Source: Serratia sp. DD3 (GTDB lineage Bacteria; Pseudomonadota; Gammaproteobacteria; Enterobacterales; Enterobacteriaceae). Taken from it: DNA of 64,000 bases. The translations under genes were made by a program, and so were the position numbers. Below, piece by piece: positions 1-7,330 of this stretch. The notes under the pieces are model-generated. The model did not search any database and was not told where the DNA came from. It saw nothing but the letters and a program-made list of their open reading frames with translations. Location: the NCBI RefSeq assembly GCF_000496755.2, contig NZ_AYKS02000033.1, positions 1 through 64,000 of the forward strand. Reading direction: 5' to 3'. The first letter of the stretch is position 1, and the number at the start of each line of letters is the position of its first letter.

Positions 1-8
1 GGGTTAAT

Positions 9-314
9 ATGCGACAAGTCACTATTGTTGCTTATGATGAGCAGTGGCCTAGCCTATTTGAGGCTGAAAGCTCACTGTTACAGATAACACTTGGCAAGGT
101 GATCTCGCGGATTCACCATGTTGGCAGCACGTCGGTACCGGAGTTGGCAGCAAAACCAGTCATAGACATATTGCTGGAGGTTGTTAGTCTGAATGAGTTG
201 GATAACTTAAACGTTGAAATGGTGCGAGCTGGATATAATGCACGTGGCGAAAATGGTATTTCAAATCGCAGGTATTTCACCAAGGGCGAGGATCAACGTA
301 GTCACCAAGTGCAG
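9..314 (+). pseudogene. Truncated GrpB-family (UPF0157) nucleotidyltransferase-like gene
   Basis: The first 102 codons read as a GrpB/UPF0157 protein: an early YDEQWPSLFEAE stretch, then HHVGSTSVPELAAKPVIDI, the family's most conserved segment. Family members are usually about 170-180 residues. After RSHQVQ the similarity stops and the frame runs on into the signal-peptide region of the next gene in another frame, so the C-terminal half is missing. I read this as a 3'-truncated relic joined to foreign sequence near position 315. The start ATG at 9 is preceded by only eight bases of window, so its upstream context is unseen. The function of GrpB proteins is poorly known. Confidence 0.7.
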
Positions 315-364
315 AAGAAATTGATATCCCTGGTGGGTAAGCGCATTTGTTGCTATAAAATTTA

Positions 365-400
365 CACTCACCGCAATCTATTATCACTCACCGCAATTTA
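365..400. repeat. Two 16-bp direct repeats, 20 bp apart, before the metallohydrolase gene
   Basis: CACTCACCGCAATCTA (365-380) and CACTCACCGCAATTTA (385-400) differ at one base and repeat with a 20-bp period, about two helical turns. They lie 30 bp upstream of the metallohydrolase start. Spacing and position suit a regulator binding site on one DNA face, but no regulator is identified. Confidence 0.4.
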
Positions 401-429
401 TTTTTTTCATCGACTTAAAAGGGATCTTT

Positions 430-1410
430 ATGACTCAAACATTTCGCCGCACATTATTAGCCATCGCCCTGGCTTGCGCCAGTGTGACTCCATCTGTCAA
501 CGCCGCCAGTGTGCCAGCGCAGCAGCAAACCCAGGTTCCCGGTTACTACCGCATGATGCTGGGCACTATGGAGGTCACGGCGCTGTATGATGGCAATACG
601 ATGTTAAAGACCAGCCTATTCCACAACATCAGCGAACCCGATATGCAAAAGCTGCTGGCCCGCATGTTTGTTGACAGCACTTCAGGGATTCAAACCGCGG
701 TTAACGCTTTCTTAGTGAATACCGGAACGCATCTAATCCTGGTGGATGCAGGTACGGCGCAGTGTTTCGGCCCAACGCTAGGTAAGATTCTGGGCAATCT
801 GCGTGCTGCCGGTTATCAACCTGAACAAGTCGACAGCATATTGCTGACCCACTTGCACCCGGATCACGCCTGCGGCATTAACGATCAGGGTAAAGCAGCC
901 TTCCCTAACGCGACTGTGTATGTCGCCAAGGCAGAAGCTGATTACTGGTTGAGCAAGGAGATCGCACAAAAGGCACCAGAAGCGGCACAGCCGATGTTCA
1001 AACTGTCGCAAGAGGCCGTAGCACCTTACGAAACCCAAGGGCGGTTGAAACGCTATGCGCCGGGCGACACGTTGTTCCCCGGTGTAGAAGCAGTATCAAC
1101 GCCGGGCCATACGCCAGGGCACACGGCATACCTGTTCAGTTCCGAAGGGCAAAATCTGTTGTTGTGGGGTGATATTGTACATAGCCACTCGCTGCAGTTT
1201 GCTCAACCCAAAGTCACGCTGGAGTTCGATACCGACAGCAAGCAAGCCATTGCTACGCGCCTGAAAGTTTTTGCTGACGTCGCCAAAAAACAGCTTTGGG
1301 TCGGTGGTGCACACTTGCCATTCCCAGGGTTGGGGCATGTTCGTGCCGAGAAATCGGGTTATGCCTGGGTACCCGTTGAATATGCACCGGTAAACAGTAA
1401 AAAGCCGTGA
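430..1410 (+). CDS. Exported metallo-beta-lactamase-fold hydrolase, methyl-parathion-hydrolase-like
   Basis: This 326-residue protein has an N-terminal signal peptide ending near NAA (residues 24-26), so it is predicted to be periplasmic. The metallo-beta-lactamase metal ligands are all visible: THLHPDH with H141, H143, D145 and H146, then H227 in STPGHTPGH, D248 in LLLWGDIV and H295 in GGAHLPFPGLGH. The opening GYYRMMLGTMEVTAL, the GPTLG...NL.AAGYQPEQVD block and the C-terminal GLGHVRAEKSGY closely match my recollection of methyl parathion hydrolases, more than lactonases or true beta-lactamases. Natural substrates of this group are unclear; an ester, lactone or phosphotriester is plausible. 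It stands alone, downstream of a truncated grpB-like gene. Family call strong, substrate unknown. Confidence 0.85.
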   Translation: MTQTFRRTLLAIALACASVTPSVNAASVPAQQQTQVPGYYRMMLGTMEVTALYDGNTMLKTSLFHNISEPDMQKLLARMFVDSTSGIQTAVNAFLVNTGTHLILVDAGTAQCFGPTLGKILGNLRAAGYQPEQVDSILLTHLHPDHACGINDQGKAAFPNATVYVAKAEADYWLSKEIAQKAPEAAQPMFKLSQEAVAPYETQGRLKRYAPGDTLFPGVEAVSTPGHTPGHTAYLFSSEGQNLLLWGDIVHSHSLQFAQPKVTLEFDTDSKQAIATRLKVFADVAKKQLWVGGAHLPFPGLGHVRAEKSGYAWVPVEYAPVNSKKP

Positions 1411-1620
1411 TGCGCTATTCCATCCTTTAATGATAGGAGCAGATAACACTTACCACCGCATGGCGCCCTTCTCCCCGGTTAAGTTACGTCAATATCCGGC
1501 GGTGGTAGTCCTCATCATCAATATAGGGATCCGTTTGGAAAAGGGGGTAGAGTCGAGATGTGGCGCGGTACCTTCTGGTGGGTGACCAGTGACAGTTTAA
1601 TTGATAGGATGTTTTTTCAC

Positions 1621-1656
1621 CTATCTATTTATCTATCTATTCATCTATCTATTCAT
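1621..1656. repeat. Tetranucleotide/12-bp tandem repeat upstream of the HipA-type gene
   Basis: Three 12-bp units (CTATCTATTTAT, then CTATCTATTCAT twice) made of degenerate 4-bp CTAT-like steps lie 16 bp before the yjjJ start codon. They form the end of a small open frame (1558-1659, 33 codons, preceded by a purine-rich AAGGGGGT) that stops 13 bp before yjjJ. Slippage by 4 bp would shift this small frame; slippage by 12 bp would not. Confidence 0.7.
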
Positions 1657-1672
1657 TAAGTGATTCAACATT

Positions 1673-2977
1673 ATGCCTACTCGCTCAGAAACGATACGCC
1701 AGTTGCTCAGCCAGGAACCGAGAACGGCAAGGCAACTAATTGAAATAATGAATATTAGCCAACCAACAATGTCCCGCGCATTGAAGATTCTTGACGATGA
1801 CATTGTTCGAATTGGGGCTGGTCCATCTATTCAATACACTCTACGCGATGCCTATCGCGGATTCAGGTCTGCGCCCATTTACCACATCACCGATGAAGGG
1901 CGCATTAAGCCCCTTGGTGAGCTCATTCCTGTTCGCCCGGGTGGGTTTGTTATGGTGCAAACCAACAATAAGAGTCGACATAGTGACGGGCTACCGTGGT
2001 GGCTGTTTGACATGCGACCACAAGGGTATCTAGGGCGAGCCTATGCATCGGCCTATGCGGTTGAGCTCGGCCTGCCGGCGAATCCAGAGCAATGGGCAGA
2101 CGCGGATATGATTAGGACATTGCTTGCACACAGTCATGATGCTATCGGCAACCTGCTGATAGGGGAGCAGGCACGGGAGCGTTTCTTGGCAATGCCAATA
2201 CCCACCCCAGTTGAGCGTGCCACAACCTACCCCGCGTTGGCGTTGGCGGCTGGAGCCGGTGAAGCACCGGGGTCATCTGCTGGGGGGGAACAGCCGAAAT
2301 TTTGCACTTATACAGAACGTGGTCATGTGTTAGTGAAATTCTCGGCTCCAGACGATAATCCGGTTAGCGAACGCTGGCGCGACCTTCTGTTGGCCGAGCA
2401 CTTGGCACTAAGGGTGCTGGGTGTAGAAACAGAGGTATATGATTTTGATGGCCAGCGCTTCCTCGAGATCCCCCGGTTCGACCGCGTTGGGCAATTAGGT
2501 CGTCTCGGCGTTTGCTCGCTGCGGGCACTTGATGCGCAGTTTGTCGGCAATGCCAGGGCTCCTTGGCCTGTTCTGGTCAATAGCCTAGTTGCGGAGGGGC
2601 TTGTCCATCCGGATGCCGCCGCCAGCACCGCTCGACTTTGGGCATTCGGGATGCTAATTGGCAACACCGATATGCACCACGGGAACCTGTCGTTCATCAA
2701 TAGCCATGGCCGCCCGTATCACCTAGCGCCAGCCTACGACATTCTGCCTATGGGGTTCGCCCCCAGAGCGAGTGGTGCAATCGTGAACGAGCTTCAACCG
2801 GCGTCACTACCGGAAGTGATTAGCGGGGATATCTGGCGAGAGGCACTGAGTTTGGCGGAAAACTTCTTGGTTATCGCCAGCAGTTGCAACCGCTTCTCCG
2901 CCAATTTCACTCCATGCCTTGAAGCATTACACCACCACCTTGACGAGGCCAGATCGCGTATCGCCCGCCTAGGATAA
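1673..2977 (+). CDS. yjjJ: HipA-family serine/threonine kinase toxin, YjjJ (HipH) type
   Basis: The 434-residue protein fuses an N-terminal winged helix (residues 1-60, with SQPTMSRALKIL as recognition region) to a HipA-like kinase. Kinase landmarks are the glycine-rich GGEQPKF loop, the VLVKFS lysine region, the catalytic-loop NTDMHHGNLSF and the metal-binding APAYDILPM. This architecture and length match E. coli YjjJ, reported in the literature as a toxic HipA homologue, rather than HipA proper, which is paired with a hipB gene. No hipB-like antitoxin lies next to it. The start ATG lacks a good Shine-Dalgarno sequence and sits 13 bp after a small upstream frame built on a tandem repeat, so translational coupling is possible. 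Confidence 0.85.
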   Translation: MPTRSETIRQLLSQEPRTARQLIEIMNISQPTMSRALKILDDDIVRIGAGPSIQYTLRDAYRGFRSAPIYHITDEGRIKPLGELIPVRPGGFVMVQTNNKSRHSDGLPWWLFDMRPQGYLGRAYASAYAVELGLPANPEQWADADMIRTLLAHSHDAIGNLLIGEQARERFLAMPIPTPVERATTYPALALAAGAGEAPGSSAGGEQPKFCTYTERGHVLVKFSAPDDNPVSERWRDLLLAEHLALRVLGVETEVYDFDGQRFLEIPRFDRVGQLGRLGVCSLRALDAQFVGNARAPWPVLVNSLVAEGLVHPDAAASTARLWAFGMLIGNTDMHHGNLSFINSHGRPYHLAPAYDILPMGFAPRASGAIVNELQPASLPEVISGDIWREALSLAENFLVIASSCNRFSANFTPCLEALHHHLDEARSRIARLG

Positions 2978-3248
2978 GCGAGTTCAACTTTTACTGAGCC
3001 ACTTGTTTTTCAGACCAACATAATCCCAAGGGGGCGGGTATATCAACGGTGTAACTTCAGGTGCCCTGCATCATTATTATCTGATTTCTCATGGACAACA
3101 TCTCCTCCCCCTGAATGACCGAATTTTACGGTGCAACTTGATAGCACTAATTTAATGGTAACTTATTGAATATACGTTAAATATGTGGGAAATTATTGGT
3201 TAAAAGCATACGCCCAATATTTACCATTAACTTTACCCAGGAGGATAC

Positions 3249-3908
3249 TTGAAAAAATTCATTCTACTTTCACTTTTTATCGCATCTGGCGTCGCAAATG
3301 CACAGGCCTGCTTTGGTGACCCCCAGCCCAAAATGGCTGAAATGTTACATGCATTTCATGAGGTTAAACTGCCATATACATACGTACCTAATGTCATCGA
3401 TTATGAAAGTAATGATGCTATACTCCCTAAAGCACTAGAGTTCACCAGAAACTATCCACTTCAATTACAGCAAATTGCTGCAATACAGGAATGGAAATCG
3501 CAAGATAAAAATTCACCGCACGAAGAATTAGATGTAATTAAAAGCAGGTTTGATATTTATATTGATGAGGAAAATGCATTTATCCGTGATGACTTTTTTT
3601 TACCTCTATTCAAGTTTTCATTACGAGAAGGTAAAGTGGCTATTGTTCTGAGGGTATTGTCTTCATACAGCGAGGCTACCGAGAAGACATGGGTCGCGGT
3701 TTTATGCCCTGATGGTAAAGTTCAAAAGGTAAGTGACATTGAACCTGGTTCCGACCGTTCAGATATATACAACTATATATATACAATAAAAAGTATTATC
3801 AATGCTGATATGACGGTCACTTATTGGAGAGAGATATTAAAAGATGGCGCTGATATTGGTGGCCAACCTAAGCCATATGATAAAGGTACAATTAACTTAC
3901 TGGAATAA
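3249..3908 (+). CDS. Exported hypothetical protein
   Basis: I do not recognise this 219-residue protein. It begins with a clear signal peptide (MKKFILLSLFIASGVANA, cleavage before QA), leaving about 200 mature residues with two cysteines (in ACFGD and VLCPDGK) that could form a disulfide. The start is a TTG four bases after a strong AGGAGG; no ATG fits as well. The body is acidic and polar without membrane segments. Its DNA is visibly more AT-rich than the neighbouring yjjJ gene, with codons such as ATA and AGA common, which suggests acquisition. It ends 19 bp before a duplicated dehydrogenase fragment. Confidence 0.75.
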   Translation: MKKFILLSLFIASGVANAQACFGDPQPKMAEMLHAFHEVKLPYTYVPNVIDYESNDAILPKALEFTRNYPLQLQQIAAIQEWKSQDKNSPHEELDVIKSRFDIYIDEENAFIRDDFFLPLFKFSLREGKVAIVLRVLSSYSEATEKTWVAVLCPDGKVQKVSDIEPGSDRSDIYNYIYTIKSIINADMTVTYWREILKDGADIGGQPKPYDKGTINLLE

Positions 3909-3927
3909 TATCGTCTCCCCTACGTAG

Positions 3928-4210
3928 GATTCGTGTAAATGGTTTAAGCCCCGGGCCGACTGAAACACCGGCATTGAACAAAGTTGGGGGCGGAGTGGAT
4001 GCAGATAAGTTCAGGGAAGATGTTCGAGCTCTGGTACCCATCGGGCGTTTAGGAACCCCCTATGAATTAGCTAAGGCAGCCGTTTTCCTTGCTTCTGATG
4101 AATCTTCATACGTTGTTGGTGCTGAGCTACTGGTTGATGGCGGAGTTGGTAATCTTTAGCTGATTAGTATAACCGTGGTCTGGTTGAAGGGTTATCAGGC
4201 CACAATAAGC
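3928..4210 (+). pseudogene. Duplicated 3' fragment of the short-chain dehydrogenase gene
   Basis: These 283 bp match 6051-6333 almost base for base (a few substitutions, for example GGTTTA/GGCTTA and GCTGAG/ACTGAG). The copy contains the last ~77 codons of the SDR gene plus its downstream inverted repeat. It has no start region, so no complete enzyme is made, although a 61-codon frame from 3974 stays open. Both copies point the same way and bracket the DUF2569 relic, the HxlR regulator and the full SDR gene, so this is the scar of a tandem duplication or of recombination with a second copy. Confidence 0.9.
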
Positions 4211-4391
4211 GAGGATCGGACCCTGGCAATCGACTTTTAAAAGATGAATACCTAATACTGCGAATATTCACCCTAGACACAGATTCATCCAGAAATCATC
4301 AGCATTGTATACATTATTTCTGTTCAATTGCATCCGCGATACAGTTCGTTTAATCTAATGATAATTATAAAAATGTTTCAAGGATCCATAT

Positions 4392-4895
4392 ATGGAATGG
4401 GGATGCACAAAGTGTGGGGTGGAAATACCACAAGAAAGAGAGTTTTGCGATAAATGTGAAGAAAAACATCTCAGAAAAATTGGTGGGTTTCTGTTTTTAC
4501 CCCTTATAGGATTAGTGGTCACTGCTGCTTCTTATCTATTTTCAATGACAGATTTGTTTAAAGTTATGACGGATAATTATTCGTACTTGAATGTAAATGC
4601 AAAAATCTTCTTCATATCTTCCATTGCTATTCATATTGGGTGATTTTTATTTTCAGTCACAGTCTTTTCATTTTTCTTAAAAAATAAAAAACCCCTGCCA
4701 AAGCTTTTTATTTTATTTTTGATATCTGTCGTGGCGATAATGTCATTAAATGTCTACATGCTTTACATATTAACCCCCGGTGTGGGAATTGGATACAATG
4801 AACTTGTTCCTGTTTTTAGAAGTGTGATATCGGCTGTTATTTGGATTCCATATTTCCTTACATCAGTTCGTGTAAAAAGAACTTTTATCCGATAG
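4392..4895 (+). pseudogene. DUF2569-family membrane protein with zinc-ribbon N-terminus, interrupted by an in-frame TGA
   Basis: From ATG 4392 the frame reads a zinc ribbon (CTKCG...FCDKCEE), then RKIGGFLFLPLIGL and a membrane segment, typical of DUF2569 proteins. A TGA at 4641-4643 (codon 84) stops it. The same frame then continues without a break for 83 codons, including two further membrane segments and the family's C-terminal WIPYFLTSVRVKRTFIR, to TAG at 4893. Read through the stop it would be a normal ~167-residue protein. A single nonsense change, such as TGG to TGA, is the simplest explanation; a sequencing error or readthrough is possible. The DNA is AT-rich like the 3249 gene. Confidence 0.8.
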
Positions 4896-5037
4896 GAAGC
4901 CGCATTAGTGGCTTCTCATTACTGATGATTGAACATGCAGAGCACTATTGACTTACCTCTAATAATCAAAATAGAGCGGACGCTATCAATATCCGCTTTT
5001 GGCACGAAACGGACAGACTGACGGGCTGTCAGGTCTG

Positions 5038-5418
5038 CTATGAGCGAGGATCAGACGTTCTATCCACATTTTTATTCATTAAGCTCGCGTTGGCAGTCAT
5101 CCACTCAGCTAAAGAATCAAGTGTCGGACGCAGCGATTTACCCAACTCGGTTATTTGATACTCCACTCTCGGTGGAACTTCAGCGAACACTTTTCTGTTA
5201 ACCAACCCACGAGCCTCAAACTGCCGCAGTTGGCGAGTAAGTTCTTTCTGAGTGATAGGTCTGACCGCCCGTTGTAACTCACTGAAACGAACAGGTTCGC
5301 CTAATAAAATCAGACGATAGAGGATTGGGATCGCCCACTTACCGGCTATCAGATTCACAAAACTGACCATCGGGCATCCTGTGTTACTCTCAGCTAAAGT
5401 CGAAATATTTTGTTTCAT
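5038..5418 (-). CDS. HxlR-family winged-helix transcriptional regulator
   Basis: The 126-residue protein has the HxlR signature: an N-terminal cysteine (GCP, residues 14-16), LIAGKWAIPILYRL, then FSELQRAVRPITQKELTRQLRQFEARGLV as helix-turn-helix and a RVEYQITELGKSL wing. Many HxlR proteins sense electrophiles or oxidants through that cysteine and control a divergent oxidoreductase gene. Here it is divergent from an SDR gene with a 121-bp shared control region containing an inverted repeat, which supports local regulation. Effector unknown. Confidence 0.88.
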   Translation of the reverse strand: MKQNISTLAESNTGCPMVSFVNLIAGKWAIPILYRLILLGEPVRFSELQRAVRPITQKELTRQLRQFEARGLVNRKVFAEVPPRVEYQITELGKSLRPTLDSLAEWMTANASLMNKNVDRTSDPRS

Positions 5419-5456
5419 TGGGCCCCTAGTCTCACTTCATAGCATCCTATATGGTT

Positions 5457-5500
5457 CCTTAGTATCTCTATGGTACCTACTTCCCAAAGGATACTAAAGG
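5457..5500. promoter_or_regulatory. Candidate HxlR operator (inverted repeat)
   Basis: CCTTAGTATC (5457-5466) and GATACTAAAGG (5490-5500) are inverted copies with one extra A, 23 bp apart, in the hxlR/SDR intergenic region. HxlR and MarR-like dimers bind such repeats between divergent genes. Assignment to this regulator is inference. Confidence 0.5.
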
Positions 5501-5510
5501 ATAAATAATT

Positions 5511-5533
5511 ACTCCACGAATAAAACGTGGAGT
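5511..5533 (+). promoter_or_regulatory. Leader hairpin overlapping the SDR ribosome binding region
   Basis: ACTCCACG (5511-5518) and CGTGGAGT (5526-5533) are perfect inverted repeats with a 7-nt loop. The 3' arm contains the purine-rich TGGAG that lies six bases before the SDR start at 5540. Folding would partly hide the ribosome binding site. Seen directly; regulatory effect is inferred. Confidence 0.45.
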
Positions 5534-5539
5534 GGGAAA

Positions 5540-6283
5540 ATGGGCAGACTTGATGGTAAATATGCACTGATTACTGGAGGTACTAGCGGCATTGGTTTAG
5601 AGACTGCGCGTCAGTTTCTGGCAGAAGGAGCCCAGGTTGCCATCACTGGTCGTAGTGAAAAAAAACTGCTGGAGACAAAAAAAGAGTTAAGTGACGTTGT
5701 TCTTTTTCGAATTGAGGCAGGTGATATACCTCAACAAACTAACCTGGCTGGGGCGTTACAGGAGCTATGGCCGCGACTTGATATCTTATATATAAATGCA
5801 GGTGATGTTACGCATAAGCCCCTGGAGTCTTGGGATGAGCAGGCTTACGATGTTCTGATGAATACAAATCTTAAAGGCCCATTTTTCCTGATCAAAGCAC
5901 TGCTTCCAATGCTTTCCAATCCGTCCTCCGTCATTGTTTGTGGCTCAGTTAGCGCTCGTATTGGTTTCCCACAAAGTAGTGCTTACGCTGCAAGTAAAGC
6001 CGCGATACTCTCTCTGGCACGAACACTTTCTGCAGAACTTCACCCGCGTGGGATTCGTGTAAATGGCTTAAGCCCCGGGCCGACTGAAACACCGGCATTG
6101 AACAAAGTTGGGGGCGGAGTGGATGCAGATAAGTTCAGGGAAGATGTTCGAGCTCTGGTACCCATCGGGCGTTTAGGCACACCCTATGAATTAGCTAAGG
6201 CAGCCGTTTTCCTTGCTTCTGATGAATCTTCATACGTTGTTGGTACTGAGCTACTAGTTGATGGCGGAGTTGGTAATCTTTAG
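5540..6283 (+). CDS. Short-chain dehydrogenase/reductase (SDR)
   Basis: A 247-residue classical SDR. Visible motifs are the TGGTSGIG nucleotide-binding turn, the NAG motif in YINAG, the catalytic serine in CGSVSARIG and the catalytic YAASK, followed by the usual PGPTET loop and the C-terminal GTELLVDGG. It should be a soluble NAD(P)H-dependent oxidoreductase; the substrate cannot be read from the sequence. It is divergent from an HxlR regulator, an arrangement often linked to aldehyde or quinone stress. Its last ~77 codons are duplicated at 3928-4210. Confidence 0.92.
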   Translation: MGRLDGKYALITGGTSGIGLETARQFLAEGAQVAITGRSEKKLLETKKELSDVVLFRIEAGDIPQQTNLAGALQELWPRLDILYINAGDVTHKPLESWDEQAYDVLMNTNLKGPFFLIKALLPMLSNPSSVIVCGSVSARIGFPQSSAYAASKAAILSLARTLSAELHPRGIRVNGLSPGPTETPALNKVGGGVDADKFREDVRALVPIGRLGTPYELAKAAVFLASDESSYVVGTELLVDGGVGNL

Positions 6284-6333
6284 CTGATTAGTATAACCGT
6301 GGCCTGGTTGAAGGGTTATCAGGCCACAATAAG
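6051..6333. repeat. Parent copy of the 283-bp direct repeat
   Basis: Covers the 3' end of the SDR gene and the downstream inverted repeat GTGGCCTG...CAGGCCAC (6299-6327). The partner is at 3928-4210, offset by 2,123 bp. Confidence 0.9.
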
Positions 6334-6360
6334 CAAGAAGCGGACTGCTGGGTAAGATCA

Positions 6361-6383
6361 TAGAGGTGATGTCATCACCTCTA
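6361..6383. terminator. Perfect 10-bp stem hairpin between convergent genes
   Basis: TAGAGGTGAT (6361-6370) and ATCACCTCTA (6374-6383) pair perfectly around a 3-nt loop, between the ends of the convergent SDR and chorismate mutase genes. There is no strong T-run on either side, so it may be a stabilising or weak bidirectional terminator hairpin. Confidence 0.45.
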
Positions 6384-6435
6384 CCACTAAACAGGTCACA
6401 GAACGACTAACCAAACGAGGCGGGTTTTCTGCTCA

Positions 6436-6990
6436 CTATTTCTTCAAAGTGATCTGTTTTAATGCATACCATAAGCGCTCTTTATCGCCCTGTTTTAATT
6501 GAGCTTGATCAAGCACGCTCATAAAGGCGGTTGGGTCGGTAAATGGCTGCCCCTTGGTTAATTGGCTACTGATATCAGCTAGAATGCGCGTGTTTAAGTC
6601 GCTAAGTTTTGCTCTTACCTGTTCCAGTGGTTCAGGCTGCCAACCTTTTTCTGGCATCGATAGCCAGTCTGCACGGTAACGATATTGAATCGCCTTGGCA
6701 GCATCCATTTGCGCTTGTATAAAAGGTTTTACCGACTCACTATCCAGTCCTGACTTTTCTGCCTCAAGCACTGAATTGGCTAATACTTTGGCCTCCTGAG
6801 GTAAATCCTCAATGGCAAGATGATGGTTCTGTTTATATCCTGCGACGTCCTTCATATAAGACAAACGCTGGTTAATCAATGAAGCCACATCGTCGTTTTG
6901 CGTTGATGTTGGTGTTGGTGTCGCCATCACGGTTGCAGAAAAAAATAATCCCGCCAACAGCAGCACTCTTCCAAATACTTTACTCTCCAT
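6436..6990 (-). CDS. aroQ: Secreted chorismate mutase (gamma-AroQ type)
   Basis: The 184-residue protein has a signal peptide (MESKVFGRVLLLAGLFFSATVMA) and then LINQRLSYMKDVAGYKQNHHLAI.D, the helix-1 signature of periplasmic AroQ chorismate mutases with the conserved Arg/Lys/Lys set. These enzymes convert chorismate to prephenate outside the cytoplasm, and their length is near 180 residues as here. The exported function is not established; it may feed a periplasmic phenylalanine route. It stands alone between converging and diverging accessory genes. Confidence 0.85.
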   Translation of the reverse strand: MESKVFGRVLLLAGLFFSATVMATPTPTSTQNDDVASLINQRLSYMKDVAGYKQNHHLAIEDLPQEAKVLANSVLEAEKSGLDSESVKPFIQAQMDAAKAIQYRYRADWLSMPEKGWQPEPLEQVRAKLSDLNTRILADISSQLTKGQPFTDPTAFMSVLDQAQLKQGDKERLWYALKQITLKK

Positions 6991-7330
6991 TTAACTTCAC
7001 CTCTTTTGCAATTAGTCGCTTCATATAGGTAAACAATGCTGAGTGTCACACCAAGTTATTCGTTGAAAGAATAATGCAGAACCTAATAGCGATCCAATAA
7101 ACTACCGTTTTGTAGACGCCATCAGGCACAAGAAAAATTCATCGGCCTTACCGTACAACCCAACACCAAGGCTTTGTACTGCAATCAACCCAACAAATAA
7201 CCATGGCGAAATGTTTATCGGTCTAACCTTAAGAGAGAGGATCCATGCCACTGTATTATCAGCAGCATGGATTTAGTTTTGATTGTGCCGCAAATTATCA
7301 CAGCACATTGTCAGTCAATGTATTACCGAC
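6991..7330. other. 340-bp intergenic region with one hairpin
   Basis: No gene seen. Contains ATCCATGC (7241-7248) paired with GCATGGAT (7264-7271), followed on the plus strand by TTAGTTTT. It lies just past the end of the minus-strand DigH-like gene and could act as a terminator. Confidence 0.5.

Noticed and set aside
1673..2977. Classical hipBA toxin-antitoxin pair
   Set aside because: No hipB-like gene precedes or follows; the fused winged helix and length match YjjJ instead.
4205..5056. Shared AGCGAGGATC-GAC motif after the SDR fragment and at the hxlR 3' end
   Set aside because: Only about 14 bp match with one difference; too short to argue for a junction, although micro-homology there is possible.
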